Shown here: positions 27,125 through 36,442 of the stretch, piece by piece
Layout: each line of letters opens with the position of its first letter
Numbering within the stretch: the first letter of the stretch is position 1
Source of the DNA: an uncultured Prevotellaceae bacterium
Lineage (GTDB): Bacteria > Bacteroidota > Bacteroidia > Bacteroidales > Muribaculaceae
DNA: 64,000 nt
Direction: 5' to 3'
Assembly: GCA_900322135.1 (NCBI GenBank)
Contig: ONYP01000006.1
Span: 1-64,000 of the forward strand
Position numbers and translations under genes: made by a program
The notes under the pieces: model-generated
Seen by the model: the letters and a program-made list of their open reading frames with translations, nothing else
Database searches by the model: none
What the model was told of the DNA's origin: nothing

Positions 27125-29248
27125 ATGGGCAAGCAGCTGGGCGACTCTGCCAAGGTGGGTATGTACTTCGGTGCTCCCAGCGGGGAAACACCCGATACGC
27201 CCGCAGAACCCGCAGATGTAGACCTTACCTTTGATGATGGTGATATCGTTAGTGGCGTGCGAATTGTATCTTCTTGGGGTGGTGTTTCACAGGTCTCAAC
27301 AAATACACAAAGAGCCACAGTGAACAAGGTCTACTATTGCGGTGAGGGAGATGCGCCGAGCGGCACAGAAAAATTCGACCTATCGAGGCTCAAGTCATTC
27401 ACTTCACCAAGTGGATTCAACGCCTCACCGACATTCGCGGCATCATTAGAGCAAAATGCTGCTGCAGTATACCCTACTGGATGGCAAAGTGGAACATACA
27501 CATTTACCGATGCGAACCGCACCGCAGCCGAGGGAAAACCTTACATGGTTTGGAACTTTACCAAAGGAAGCGGTAGTGATACCATTGGTAGCAGCGACAT
27601 TGCGGCACTCGTAGCAGGTTTCAAAATCACTCTTGAGGGGGAAGAGGTTGAACCCGTGCAACCTGCATTTGTCCAGCACAAGGCTGTGTCGGTGGTTGAC
27701 GAGAACGGCGACGAGGTGCTCGCCATGAGTTCCCCTGCCGCAACCGAGGGCGGTGAGACCGAGGTCTACAGCAAGGATGCCGTCGATGCCTTGCTTGGCT
27801 CATTCGCGCCCGAAAGCGAGGACATCAACTACCGTCTGCCTAAGGCCGGCGTAGAGGCTGACGATGTGGAGGAGTTGATGCTTTCTTCGTCAGAAATCGT
27901 CAGTGGTGTGCGTGTCCCCGCTAATGGCGGCATCGGTAATATTTCGAGCAACACCCAAAGGGCGACCGTTAGCAAGATTTTCTACATCGGCTCTGGTGAA
28001 ACGCCAGCCAATATGCGTCGGTTCGACATCTCCAACTGGAAAAAAATCTCTTTCCCTGCCGGATACTACGGCGGTTGCACTGTTGCCAAAACTCTTTCGC
28101 AGACTTACAACACATCTGACTACAATGTGTTCATCAACTGGACCACTGGAGATGTCGATATCACATCGACGATTCTTGCCGCCATCGATGGCTACGACTA
28201 CATGGTAGTCAACTTCGCAAAAGGTAGCAGCCAGAACCAAACCATCGACAGCACCGATATCGCGACCATCGCAGCTGGCTTCAAGATGCGTAGTGAGATT
28301 GCCGCTTCCGATCCTGCCGATGCTGCCATAAACATTGTGGATGAAGAGGGCGAACCTGTCAAGCGGATTTACAATGGCGGCGACCGCGACACTGTTGAAA
28401 TCTACTCAAAGGCTGCTGTCGACGGGCTTCTTTCCAATGTAACTCCCAATCCGTTCGATTCAAGCAAGGCGAGAAGAAATCTTCGTGTGGCGCATTGGAA
28501 TGTTGGGCATTTCTATCTTGGTCGTAATATGGCCGATGGCAATTTTATTTTCCGCACCGATGGGGAGAATTTGCAAAAGGCGTTCACCAACAAGGTGCGG
28601 CAGATTGGCGCAGATGTGTTCATGATGTGCGAGTGGTACACTTGCACACAGTCTGAGGCCATATTCGGCGATTTCCCGTATAGTGACACATCCGTCGATT
28701 CGGGCGACAATAGGGAATACGCCTTTAAGTCCAATTTCAAACTAAATTCGGTCGAAATAGTCAACTTCGGGCTGCAGAGCCCTCACGACGATGAAACCTT
28801 CAAGGTTGCCGAGATTTCAATGGGCAATAGGACGATTGCCTTGATAGAATGTCACCTGTACTATGGCGGCAATTATAGTGCAGACAAAACATATAGGGCT
28901 GCTGAAATTCAGGCAATTCTCGACTATGTGTCCACACAAGGGTATGACAGGGTCATCATTGCGGGCGATTTCAACAACGGGAAACCCAATGACACGCTCG
29001 ACGAAGGCCCGCATGAGTTAGACGCGTTCAAGAATGCTGGCTACCAAATGTTCAATTTCGACCTTTACGAAAGGGTCAACACATATCCTGCAACCGGATT
29101 GACCGACTCTAACTACACAAGCGGCAAGCCTTCGATCGCCATTGACAACATCCTGTGCAAGGGTTGCAGTATCGTTGCTGCAAATGTTGTGGACGACGGA
29201 AGACTGACCGACCACTGCTGCGTAGTGTGTGACATTGTGTTGGACTAA
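27125..29248 (+). CDS. Silent alternative tail-fibre C-terminus (B) with EEP phosphatase domain
   Basis: Read from the ATG at 27125 it has 707 residues, but coding continues upstream in frame through the repeat (codons for GEGDALSAE from 27098) to the recombinase stop, so the ATG is not a natural start. Two related ~130-residue modules (EIVSGVRV...NTQRATVSKIFY near 40-150 and 255-400) with fibre-type linkers (VYSKDAVDALLGS, IYSKAAVDGLLSN) precede an endonuclease/exonuclease/phosphatase domain from about residue 450: HWNVGHF, ECHLYYGG, AGDFNNG (D615, N617), AIDNIL and LTDHC. It should be made only after inversion, giving a fibre of about 1103 residues. Confidence 0.82.
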   Translation: MGKQLGDSAKVGMYFGAPSGETPDTPAEPADVDLTFDDGDIVSGVRIVSSWGGVSQVSTNTQRATVNKVYYCGEGDAPSGTEKFDLSRLKSFTSPSGFNASPTFAASLEQNAAAVYPTGWQSGTYTFTDANRTAAEGKPYMVWNFTKGSGSDTIGSSDIAALVAGFKITLEGEEVEPVQPAFVQHKAVSVVDENGDEVLAMSSPAATEGGETEVYSKDAVDALLGSFAPESEDINYRLPKAGVEADDVEELMLSSSEIVSGVRVPANGGIGNISSNTQRATVSKIFYIGSGETPANMRRFDISNWKKISFPAGYYGGCTVAKTLSQTYNTSDYNVFINWTTGDVDITSTILAAIDGYDYMVVNFAKGSSQNQTIDSTDIATIAAGFKMRSEIAASDPADAAINIVDEEGEPVKRIYNGGDRDTVEIYSKAAVDGLLSNVTPNPFDSSKARRNLRVAHWNVGHFYLGRNMADGNFIFRTDGENLQKAFTNKVRQIGADVFMMCEWYTCTQSEAIFGDFPYSDTSVDSGDNREYAFKSNFKLNSVEIVNFGLQSPHDDETFKVAEISMGNRTIALIECHLYYGGNYSADKTYRAAEIQAILDYVSTQGYDRVIIAGDFNNGKPNDTLDEGPHELDAFKNAGYQMFNFDLYERVNTYPATGLTDSNYTSGKPSIAIDNILCKGCSIVAANVVDDGRLTDHCCVVCDIVLD

Positions 29249-30594
29249 GTCTCTCTCACAAACGGGAAAGTGATAGTGTCTCTAACCCTGCCGTTAGCCG
29301 TGTTCTGTGCGCCAATGCGGTCAATAGTAATCTCCCGATTGGCGAAGTCCAATGTCACTTCGTTGATACGGTAGGTGTAGGTGTTCGACGGCCTCGGCCA
29401 AGGACTGTCAGCGCCGCCAAGGTCGTCCTGTGTGGAGTATGCGGCAGACGAACTCGCTGCTGTGATATCGAGCATCAGCTGTCCGCTCCAGTCCTCGCCA
29501 TTCTCTACATCTTCTGAATTGCTCTCGTCAGGCAGATAGTAATGAACATCCGTATGAAGATGTCCACACAGGTAGCACAAGAAAGTCGCAGGCCGCTTAG
29601 TCGAGAAGTCCTCGTCAATCGCCACATCGGCAGTGCCAGCATAGCCGTTGGAGTTGTAGTTGTTGTATTCATACTCCATGTGTTCTTGGTGCTGCCATGC
29701 CCTAACGATGCGAGGAATCAGCGACAACTGCGGTTCGTCTGCTACCGTAGAGTCAACATCGAAGCGGTTGCACATCCACGATATGTGTTGGCTGACGAAC
29801 AGTTTTTCAGGTTCAGGTGTTGAACTTGGACGCATGGCGACGATTTCGTCATCCGCTTTCGTGCGGCTCTGCACAGGCGGCTCGTGCATCATGATGATGA
29901 CGAAGTCGTTGCTGGATAACTCTTTCAACCTTGCGCATAGCCAGTCTATCTGAGACTGTGAGTACATCGTGCGGTAGTTGCCGTCGTAGCGAACCTTTGA
30001 AATCTCATACTGGTCAAGGCTGATGATGCGCAGTTTGCTGCGGCGGCTCAAGACGATGTCCTTGTAGAAGTATGCCGATGAGCCTACGGTGTCACCCCAC
30101 ACGATGCTTTCATCAGTGACATAGGTCTTAATAAAACTGAGGATGGATGCTTGACCGCCGTAGTCGTAGGTGTCGTGGTTTCCAGGGCAGATGAGCAGTT
30201 TATCGCCGTAACCTGCAAGGTAGTTCTTGAACTCGTTGCTTACGCCTTGGCGAACCATGTCTCCCGTGAGGGCAACGAACTCGATATCCTCATCCTCATT
30301 GAGCATCGTGTCCACTTGAGCCAGCGCATCGGTGTAGTTGTGCGGGTCGCTGATGTGCAGGAACTTCACGACCGCATCGAGGTCTTCATCCTCCATGCCA
30401 TCGAGACCGTCAAGCACGGCTGCACACCATTCGCTGCAGCTCTGCGTTTCGTCGAGCAGGTCATCGCCGAAAACATCGTTGAGCGTGGCACTCGCCGAGC
30501 CGCCCGACTCGTTGGATAACTCCTCCGAGCCGAGAGCCTCGTTGATGTAATCGACAACATCCTCGCCGTAATATGTGTTATCGAGGTCTGCCAT
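29245..30594 (-). CDS. Calcineurin-like metallophosphoesterase, tail-associated
   Basis: 449 residues. After ~75 acidic residues of unknown type comes a metallophosphoesterase domain: HISDPH (D83, H85), TGDM (111-112), CPGNHD (138-141), IMMHEPP and, near residue 335, the final metal motif CGHLHTD. It would cleave phosphate esters, possibly in a surface polymer or a lipid. It starts 1 bp after the fibre stop and so is co-transcribed with fibre A; it converges by 4 bp with end B. It lies inside the inverting segment, so it should be off in the B state. Confidence 0.87.
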   Translation of the reverse strand: MADLDNTYYGEDVVDYINEALGSEELSNESGGSASATLNDVFGDDLLDETQSCSEWCAAVLDGLDGMEDEDLDAVVKFLHISDPHNYTDALAQVDTMLNEDEDIEFVALTGDMVRQGVSNEFKNYLAGYGDKLLICPGNHDTYDYGGQASILSFIKTYVTDESIVWGDTVGSSAYFYKDIVLSRRSKLRIISLDQYEISKVRYDGNYRTMYSQSQIDWLCARLKELSSNDFVIIMMHEPPVQSRTKADDEIVAMRPSSTPEPEKLFVSQHISWMCNRFDVDSTVADEPQLSLIPRIVRAWQHQEHMEYEYNNYNSNGYAGTADVAIDEDFSTKRPATFLCYLCGHLHTDVHYYLPDESNSEDVENGEDWSGQLMLDITAASSSAAYSTQDDLGGADSPWPRPSNTYTYRINEVTLDFANREITIDRIGAQNTANGRVRDTITFPFVRET

Positions 30595-30595
30595 A

Positions 30596-33103
30596 TCAGC
30601 TTGCCGTTATCGTAACAACCAAATCACCAGTCACTGATGCGATTTCAATCCTCTTGTTGGTTTTCCATTCAGCCTGTGAAATGTCCACGCCGTCCATCGT
30701 CACGGTTACCGACTGCAATGTCTTGCCCGAATCGACGCTGAAACCGCAATAGAAATTATCACCGTCGAACACTTTCGGCTTGGCACTCTCTTGCGAGAAT
30801 GTGACACCTGTAAGGTTGTATGTGATGTTGTGAGCAGGCAAGGTGTCTAAGATGCTGATGTTGTTCACATCGAACAGGGCAGTGCCGCCTGCGGTAATGC
30901 CGCACCCGCTTTCAAGAGAACTTGAACTTGCTAACTTAAACCCTGCTCTTGCATAAGCGGGGAGATTGCCCGAACCAATATGACCAATAAGAGTGCTGCG
31001 GGCGGACGAGTTCAATGTGCGGCTCGTTCCGTTACTCGGACCATAGTATAATGCCATGTTCTTATCAGTATTCCACCCGAATATCAGTTGCTTGTTCTTG
31101 TTATAGAACAAGATGACATTAGTCGAGCCGTTAGATATGATTGGGTCGCCGAATTTATGCGTCCAAACTATATCAGCATCAAGATTTCCCAACCTGATGA
31201 GTTCGGAACAACATACATCATTTTGCGAGACGGGAGAACCAGCCAAGTTGAGGCTGTATCCGCTGTAAAACTTCATCACCTTCGTCGCCTTCGCCGTGAT
31301 GACAAGCACACTCGGCATATTAGCCACGGTGATGGTGTTCCCGCTCGTCGTGTAGGTCACATCGTTGTCGCTGCCGTCTTTAACACTCTCTATGGTGAAG
31401 CCGTCGAAGTAATCGTCTTCGATGGCAATAGTGCCGACGAATGTTCCGCCCACAGCAGCAGCCGCGCCCGTCATCGACAAAGCATCAGCATCGTTGGAGC
31501 AGACGAACGACGGGGTAACCAGCGCAGCAGCAGTGCCAGTAATAGTCAACGACATCGTTGTGTCAACCTTGACACTGACGGTGAATGTGCCGTTGCCGTT
31601 GTCTACCACCGTTGCACCCGTAGCCGCAGCCGTAGCAATGCCGTAGCCTGTCTCGCCCTCGACGAGCAGGTTTACGGTAGTGCCTTGGTCAACCTGTATC
31701 GAACCACTCACCACATTGCCGTTGTACTTGACCACACCATGCGTGATGCTGTTCGTGACGGTGAGAACCACCTTGGGGATACTCCAGTCAATCGGCGTGG
31801 GTTCTGCATCCTCTTGGTCTTGCGCAGTCCAAAATGCGATGTTGCCCAACTTGGCATAAAGCCTCTCCAAACTCGCCTGCACCACATCGATGTTTGCTTT
31901 CAGTTTCATTCCCATTGCTGCGCTGAGAGCGTCGCCCTCTCCACCGTCAATGAGGTTGTTGACGATTTCAAAGGTGTCGCCGTCAACGACGGAGTTGCCC
32001 TTCGGGCCCTGAGCCTTCACGCCAGTGTCGGTCTCACCGACATACCAGTTGCCGTTCTGCCCTACCGTGATGTTTGACAACAGCGTTTGCAAGGCAGTAT
32101 AGATACCGCCCGACTTCACGGGATTGTTACTTCCAGAGGTCGGGGCATTGTCGAATGTCAGCGTGCTCTGCTTGCCAGCAATCTTTTCGTCAAGCACCTT
32201 GCCCTGCTTAGCCGACAGGGCCTTCGTGCCGTCAGTCGAGTTGAGGTTGTCGACCACATCGACCGATGACCCGCCCTGGATCTCGAGATTGACAACTCCA
32301 TTGGTGGGAGTCTGCGTCTCGCCGTTGTTGACCTTGATGCCGGAGACCTTGGCGGCAAGGGCAGCGACGAGGCCGCTGATGTCGCTCTGGCCAATGGTGA
32401 TGTTCTGCGACAAGGCCTTGCCGTTGACGGTACGGGTGATGGGCACATAGTTCGAGGCGTCGAAATTGACAGGCACGGAAACGACCTCGTCACCCTGCTC
32501 GGTATCGAAAGTGAACACAAGGTAGCCGTTCTCGTACTTCACATCCTTGACGATGGAGCCGCCACCGCCACCTCCGGGATTGACAATCAGCCGCCATGCG
32601 GTCTGCGACCCTGTCCACTCATACATCTTGCCCGTGCGCTTGTTCACATACAGCACACCCTGCGAGACAACATAATGGTCCCAACCTGTCGCCTTCTTCT
32701 CATGAAGCTGATAGCCAGTTGAGTCAAGGCCGTCATATACGATGTCACCAGTCTGCGGCGTGTAGTCGTCATCGCCGTCATAGTACTCGCCCATAGAGGA
32801 CAGCAGCACGATGGGTGACTGCCGCCAATACAGCTTGTCCAGCTCTGTACCGGGCAGGTTGGCTGCGTTACCCTTCAGGGACGCCATCAGGTTGATGATG
32901 TTGGTCATGGCGTTATTGAAAGTCGCCGTCTTCAGGTACCCGTAGAGAAGTGTCGCATATGACACCTTACGGCCTCCGTCAAGCTCAAGGTAATCGCTGT
33001 CAGACATCTGGGCGACCGCCGTGAGCTGCTCAATGGTCTTGCTGTTCGTTGCGAGCGCTTGAAGCACCGCAGCGACAATTTCTTGAAGTTCCTCGTTCGT
33101 CAT
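30596..33103 (-). CDS. Tail fibre, expressed form A
   Basis: 835 residues. The N-terminal part (1-387) stays constant and includes a small coat region, a glycine hinge (NPGGGGGGSIV), and two copies of the neck motif ALSAxxG (TKALSAKQGKVLDEK and GDALSAAMGMKLK). The 20-bp site lies at the second copy. The variable part A (388-835) has Ig-like beta repeats (VTVTNSITHG..., TFTVSVKVDT, MSLTITG), and a C-terminal beta-rich head ending VTGDLVVTITAS. Such fibres bind the host surface. It is behind the baseplate genes by 2 bp. Confidence 0.85.
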   Translation of the reverse strand: MTNEELQEIVAAVLQALATNSKTIEQLTAVAQMSDSDYLELDGGRKVSYATLLYGYLKTATFNNAMTNIINLMASLKGNAANLPGTELDKLYWRQSPIVLLSSMGEYYDGDDDYTPQTGDIVYDGLDSTGYQLHEKKATGWDHYVVSQGVLYVNKRTGKMYEWTGSQTAWRLIVNPGGGGGGSIVKDVKYENGYLVFTFDTEQGDEVVSVPVNFDASNYVPITRTVNGKALSQNITIGQSDISGLVAALAAKVSGIKVNNGETQTPTNGVVNLEIQGGSSVDVVDNLNSTDGTKALSAKQGKVLDEKIAGKQSTLTFDNAPTSGSNNPVKSGGIYTALQTLLSNITVGQNGNWYVGETDTGVKAQGPKGNSVVDGDTFEIVNNLIDGGEGDALSAAMGMKLKANIDVVQASLERLYAKLGNIAFWTAQDQEDAEPTPIDWSIPKVVLTVTNSITHGVVKYNGNVVSGSIQVDQGTTVNLLVEGETGYGIATAAATGATVVDNGNGTFTVSVKVDTTMSLTITGTAAALVTPSFVCSNDADALSMTGAAAAVGGTFVGTIAIEDDYFDGFTIESVKDGSDNDVTYTTSGNTITVANMPSVLVITAKATKVMKFYSGYSLNLAGSPVSQNDVCCSELIRLGNLDADIVWTHKFGDPIISNGSTNVILFYNKNKQLIFGWNTDKNMALYYGPSNGTSRTLNSSARSTLIGHIGSGNLPAYARAGFKLASSSSLESGCGITAGGTALFDVNNISILDTLPAHNITYNLTGVTFSQESAKPKVFDGDNFYCGFSVDSGKTLQSVTVTMDGVDISQAEWKTNKRIEIASVTGDLVVTITAS
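31925..31944 (-). repeat. Fibre inversion site R (20-bp inverted repeat)
   Basis: Complement of site L, inside the fibre gene at codons 387-393, where it encodes GEGDALS. The reading frame is the same as at site L, so crossover keeps the frame in either orientation. Confidence 0.85.
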
Positions 33104-33105
33104 AT

Positions 33106-33954
33106 TTAATCGATTTTGCGGTTGATATGTTCATTATTGTCGACATAGTCCCTGTAATATGTGCTGCCGAGCCGGCGCAGCGCAAGCTGGTTCAGCGCAG
33201 CGATTTCTGGATCGAGAACCGTGGCCGGGCGCAAGGTCTGCGTGAACACGAAACTGTCAAGCCCGTCAACAAGGATGGCCAGCGACGGGGTCTCGCTGTC
33301 GCTGCGCACATAACGGTGTCCATCGATGTACACATAGGAACAGGTCAGCAGACGATTCAGGTGCTCACCGTACCATACAGGCACACCCTCGGGACCTCCC
33401 ATCGTGAAGGCTTTCGTCACATAGTCCATGGCGAACAGCTCCACCACATCTTCATGCTGCGTGACGAACTGCTCGTTGCTCACGCCGAACTGCCAGCCGC
33501 TGTCCTTGAAGCCGCCAGGAACGCGCCAGTCGAAGAAGTAAGGCATGAAGTCGATAACCGACACCACATCGTCACGCTGGCGGTTGTCCTTGAAGCGGTA
33601 CTGGATGAGCGTGGTGCGGGCAAGCAGCTGCGCGTCATCGGTGATGATGAACTCATCGCTGTCGATGCCGCCGACATTAAGGATGTAATGACCGGGTGAC
33701 AGGCCCTGCAGCGTAAGGAAGAAGCATTTCTTCCCAGAATTCATGTCCCACTCGTTCCAGGCTATCGGGCAGATGACAGTGCCGTTGTGCGGATTCTTGA
33801 GTTCCGCATCCTCAAGCGTGTCGCTGGCATCAGCGAACACTTGGACCATGATATGGTCGGAGGATGCGAACATCTGCACATAACGGCTCGGCAGACCGTC
33901 ACTGACGATGCCGTCATCGAAATGCAATGGAACAAACGGACTAATCTTTATCAT
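33106..33954 (-). CDS. Baseplate / distal tail protein
   Basis: 282 residues, unknown fold, placed between the large baseplate protein and the fibre. The start MIKISPFVPLHFDDG and repeated beta-type text (GHYILNVGGIDSDEFIITDD) resemble structural tail-tip proteins of Bacteroidales siphophages. It overlaps the upstream gene by 4 bp (ATGA). The role is inferred from position: probably an adaptor between tail tip and fibre. Confidence 0.6.
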   Translation of the reverse strand: MIKISPFVPLHFDDGIVSDGLPSRYVQMFASSDHIMVQVFADASDTLEDAELKNPHNGTVICPIAWNEWDMNSGKKCFFLTLQGLSPGHYILNVGGIDSDEFIITDDAQLLARTTLIQYRFKDNRQRDDVVSVIDFMPYFFDWRVPGGFKDSGWQFGVSNEQFVTQHEDVVELFAMDYVTKAFTMGGPEGVPVWYGEHLNRLLTCSYVYIDGHRYVRSDSETPSLAILVDGLDSFVFTQTLRPATVLDPEIAALNQLALRRLGSTYYRDYVDNNEHINRKID

Positions 33955-36047
33955 AGTGCTATTATTTCTTTTACGATGAGTGTGTAATCGAACCCGTTCT
34001 CTCGACCGAAGCGAGCCTTTACCTCGCCGATGAAGCCCGTGTAGCGGTAACCCTGGTAGTCCAGCTGCACCAGTCCGTCGAGGACGGCGGGCTCATTCAT
34101 GTCGTCGGTGGTGAACTCCAGTTCACCGGCACTGAACAATGCCGTGCCAGCGGCGATGTCGATGTCCTCCAGCCCGTTGTTGCCGTCACTCGATGTCATG
34201 CTGAGCGTCACGGCCTTGCCGTTGCCCATGGCGGCGATGAGTCCCGCATTGTTGGCGATGCACACCGCAGGGGCATAAGCATCGTTCTTGGACGCTTCAT
34301 ACTTGATCGTGCCGCTGTCCATCTCGGCGCACAGGAAGAAAACATCCTCATCACTCTTGTCGTCCTTCGTCTCGTTCTCCTTCTCGCCCTTGCGGATGGT
34401 GAACTCGATGCCGTAGGAGTCGGCACGATACCTGCTGATGAGCGACAATTTCCTGTCGGTGGCACTGTATCCCGTGGAGTAGTAGTTGGTAAAGTTCGTC
34501 TCCAGGCGTCCGTTGATCTCGCCGTACTCCTTCTTGGAATATCCGGCGCTGACCTCGGAATAGATGATGCCGTCATTGACGCTATACTTCACATCGCGGA
34601 AACGCTCTATCTCCTTGACGGACGATGTGTCGAACACATCGGAGCGGTGCACGAACTGCACCTCGTTTCCTACAATGCGGTAGGTATAACCGAACACAGC
34701 CTCCATCCATTCGGCGAACTGCTGGAATGTGGTGAACACCTTCGGCGCGGGAATGTTGCGCAACACCTCGGCTGGCGAGATATATGTCTTTGCCAGCAGC
34801 CCGGCATCGTCATCAGCGATGGTCGCTGTTGAACCAGGAGAGATGCTGTCCACGATGCGTTGCAGCAGCTCTGTTGGATTGATGCAACCCAAAATGAGCG
34901 TCGACTCGGCAGGGTCGGTCCATGTCATCGTCAGCGTGCCGCTTGTTATCAGCATGGAGTTGTCGAGCTGCAGCATCGGGTACTCGTTGGTGCCGAGGGC
35001 GTTCATCGTGGAATACGCCGACACAAGGATGTACTTGTTGTAGTTTGCCGGTGCGCCCTTCGACACCCATGTCGTGCCGTTGTACTCGTAGACGGTGTTG
35101 CCCGTCCAGTACGACGCATTGGGATAGGCATTGCTGCCAACGATGCCGAAGTAGCCTGGGTACAGGCCGATGATGTCGGTGCGAGCGGCGGCAGCAGCCT
35201 TCAGCGCATCCAGCGTCGCATAGTTGGCATGGGTACTCTTGCCAATCCACTTGTTGCGGACACTGCCATAGCGAAACTCCTTCGTGATGTCATTGTCGCA
35301 CAGGTTCGACCACAGCTGGTAATGAGGGTTGGAGTCGTCAACCCAATAGCCCAGCTGAAGCGTCGCCACGGCGTTGTTCCTGACCGCTGCAAGGTTGTAG
35401 TTCACATAACCCTCAAAGGCTATGCGGATGAGCGGTGACGGAGCGGTCTTAATCGAGGCAAAGAAGCGGTTGATGCTCGTGCCGTCATAGCCGGTGCTCT
35501 CGTTGGCGGGCTCAATATATGCGGTAGAGATGACGATTGAGTTTGCGTCATCCATTCGGACATCGACATCTCCCGCAGAATTGGATGCCTTCGGCAGCTT
35601 GTACTTCTGCGAGTTGGCGAAGGCCATGCGGCCCATCTCCACATTGGTGAGGCTGAACTCACTCACGGGGAACTGGTACTTCTGGCTCTTCTTTGACTTG
35701 AGCAGCGCAGCCAGCGTGTTGTCGATGGCGTTGATGGTCAGTTTGCCCTGCTCGTTCTCAAGGCTTGAGAAGTCCAGGGGAGCCTCGAACTGCTTCTCCC
35801 ACTCATGGGTGTTGGTGATGGTGTGCACAGCGACACTCGCAGTTGCGTTGAAGCCGTTGGCGAGATAGTGCTCCCACAGCAGGTCGCGGATGATGCCCAC
35901 AAAGACGAACTGCGTGGAGTACGAACGCATCACACCCGAGTAGTCCGTGCGCTTCAACGAGAACGAAATCTCGTCCCAGTTCGCAAGGCACTCATCTGGA
36001 ACGGCGTATACGGATGAGCCTATCGTTATGGTGTACTTCGTGAGCAT
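33951..36047 (-). CDS. Large baseplate / tail-tip protein
   Basis: 698 residues. The N-terminal ~110 residues (SLKRTDYSGVMRSYSTQFVFVG) resemble a dit-like or hub region, and the C-terminal third (HRSDVFDTSSVKEIERFRDV, SAGYSKKEYGE) looks like the tail-spike hub region of siphophage tail-tip proteins. It probably builds the tail-tip ring after the tape measure. The promoter at 36055-36062 lies exactly 7 nt before its ATG, so the mRNA may have no leader. Confidence 0.65.
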   Translation of the reverse strand: MLTKYTITIGSSVYAVPDECLANWDEISFSLKRTDYSGVMRSYSTQFVFVGIIRDLLWEHYLANGFNATASVAVHTITNTHEWEKQFEAPLDFSSLENEQGKLTINAIDNTLAALLKSKKSQKYQFPVSEFSLTNVEMGRMAFANSQKYKLPKASNSAGDVDVRMDDANSIVISTAYIEPANESTGYDGTSINRFFASIKTAPSPLIRIAFEGYVNYNLAAVRNNAVATLQLGYWVDDSNPHYQLWSNLCDNDITKEFRYGSVRNKWIGKSTHANYATLDALKAAAAARTDIIGLYPGYFGIVGSNAYPNASYWTGNTVYEYNGTTWVSKGAPANYNKYILVSAYSTMNALGTNEYPMLQLDNSMLITSGTLTMTWTDPAESTLILGCINPTELLQRIVDSISPGSTATIADDDAGLLAKTYISPAEVLRNIPAPKVFTTFQQFAEWMEAVFGYTYRIVGNEVQFVHRSDVFDTSSVKEIERFRDVKYSVNDGIIYSEVSAGYSKKEYGEINGRLETNFTNYYSTGYSATDRKLSLISRYRADSYGIEFTIRKGEKENETKDDKSDEDVFFLCAEMDSGTIKYEASKNDAYAPAVCIANNAGLIAAMGNGKAVTLSMTSSDGNNGLEDIDIAAGTALFSAGELEFTTDDMNEPAVLDGLVQLDYQGYRYTGFIGEVKARFGRENGFDYTLIVKEIIAL

Positions 36048-36054
36048 ATATCGG

Positions 36055-36089
36055 CAAAGTTACCCACGAAAAAAGCCGATTCCCCAAAA
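36055..36089 (-). promoter_or_regulatory. Late promoter 1 (baseplate), leaderless; twin of the portal promoter
   Basis: Minus strand TTTTG, 22 bp, then TAACTTTG ending 7 nt before the ATG at 36047. The 40-bp region is an ungapped match to the promoter of the portal gene. Bases 36048-36160 hold no gene. Confidence 0.7.
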
Positions 36090-36160
36090 GCCCGAATTCT
36101 TGAGCCTTAGGAAATCAGCTATAAATCGGTTAACTCGCTATCTATTAGCGGTTAAAAGCA

Positions 36161-36442
36161 TCATTTCACCATGTCACTCGCACAGAGCAGCGCATTGCCC
36201 GCAATGTAGTCCTCAGGGAAGATGGCACCCAGGGCTTTCGCCATGACGGTAGCCTTCACATTCTTGGGCAGACAACCCTTGCCTTCCTCGTTCACCACCA
36301 TGATCGTGTTCTCAGTGAGGGTGACAATCTCAATCTTGCCTTCAACCAGTCCCTGGAGTTCATCAAGGGAGTAATTGTTGAGGTTGGCCGGGGCCACCCC
36401 GATGGCAGCCCCAGTCACGGTCAGTAAGATACCTGCTTTCAT
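36161..36442 (-). CDS. Hypothetical phage protein
   Basis: 93 residues with a hydrophobic start (MKAGILLTVTGAAIGVAPAN) and a mainly acidic remainder (GLVEGKIEIVTLTENTIMVVN). No family recognised. It shares 4 bp with the gene before it (ATGA) and belongs to the two-gene unit behind the 36783 leader. Confidence 0.6.
   Translation of the reverse strand: MKAGILLTVTGAAIGVAPANLNNYSLDELQGLVEGKIEIVTLTENTIMVVNEEGKGCLPKNVKATVMAKALGAIFPEDYIAGNALLCASDMVK

Larger units (their letters stand above)
27096..31944. mobile_element. Predicted 4.85-kb invertible segment of the tail-fibre locus
   Basis: Bounded by the two 20-bp inverted repeats. It holds the silent fibre end B (plus strand), the calcineurin-like gene and the expressed fibre end A (both minus). 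Inversion would join the constant fibre N-terminus (387 residues) to end B in frame, and turn end A plus the phosphoesterase gene onto the plus strand, away from the late transcript. Confidence 0.8.

Noticed and set aside
30596..33103. Diversity-generating retroelement acting on the fibre
   Set aside because: No reverse transcriptase, no template repeat and no A-rich variable repeat pair was seen in the window.
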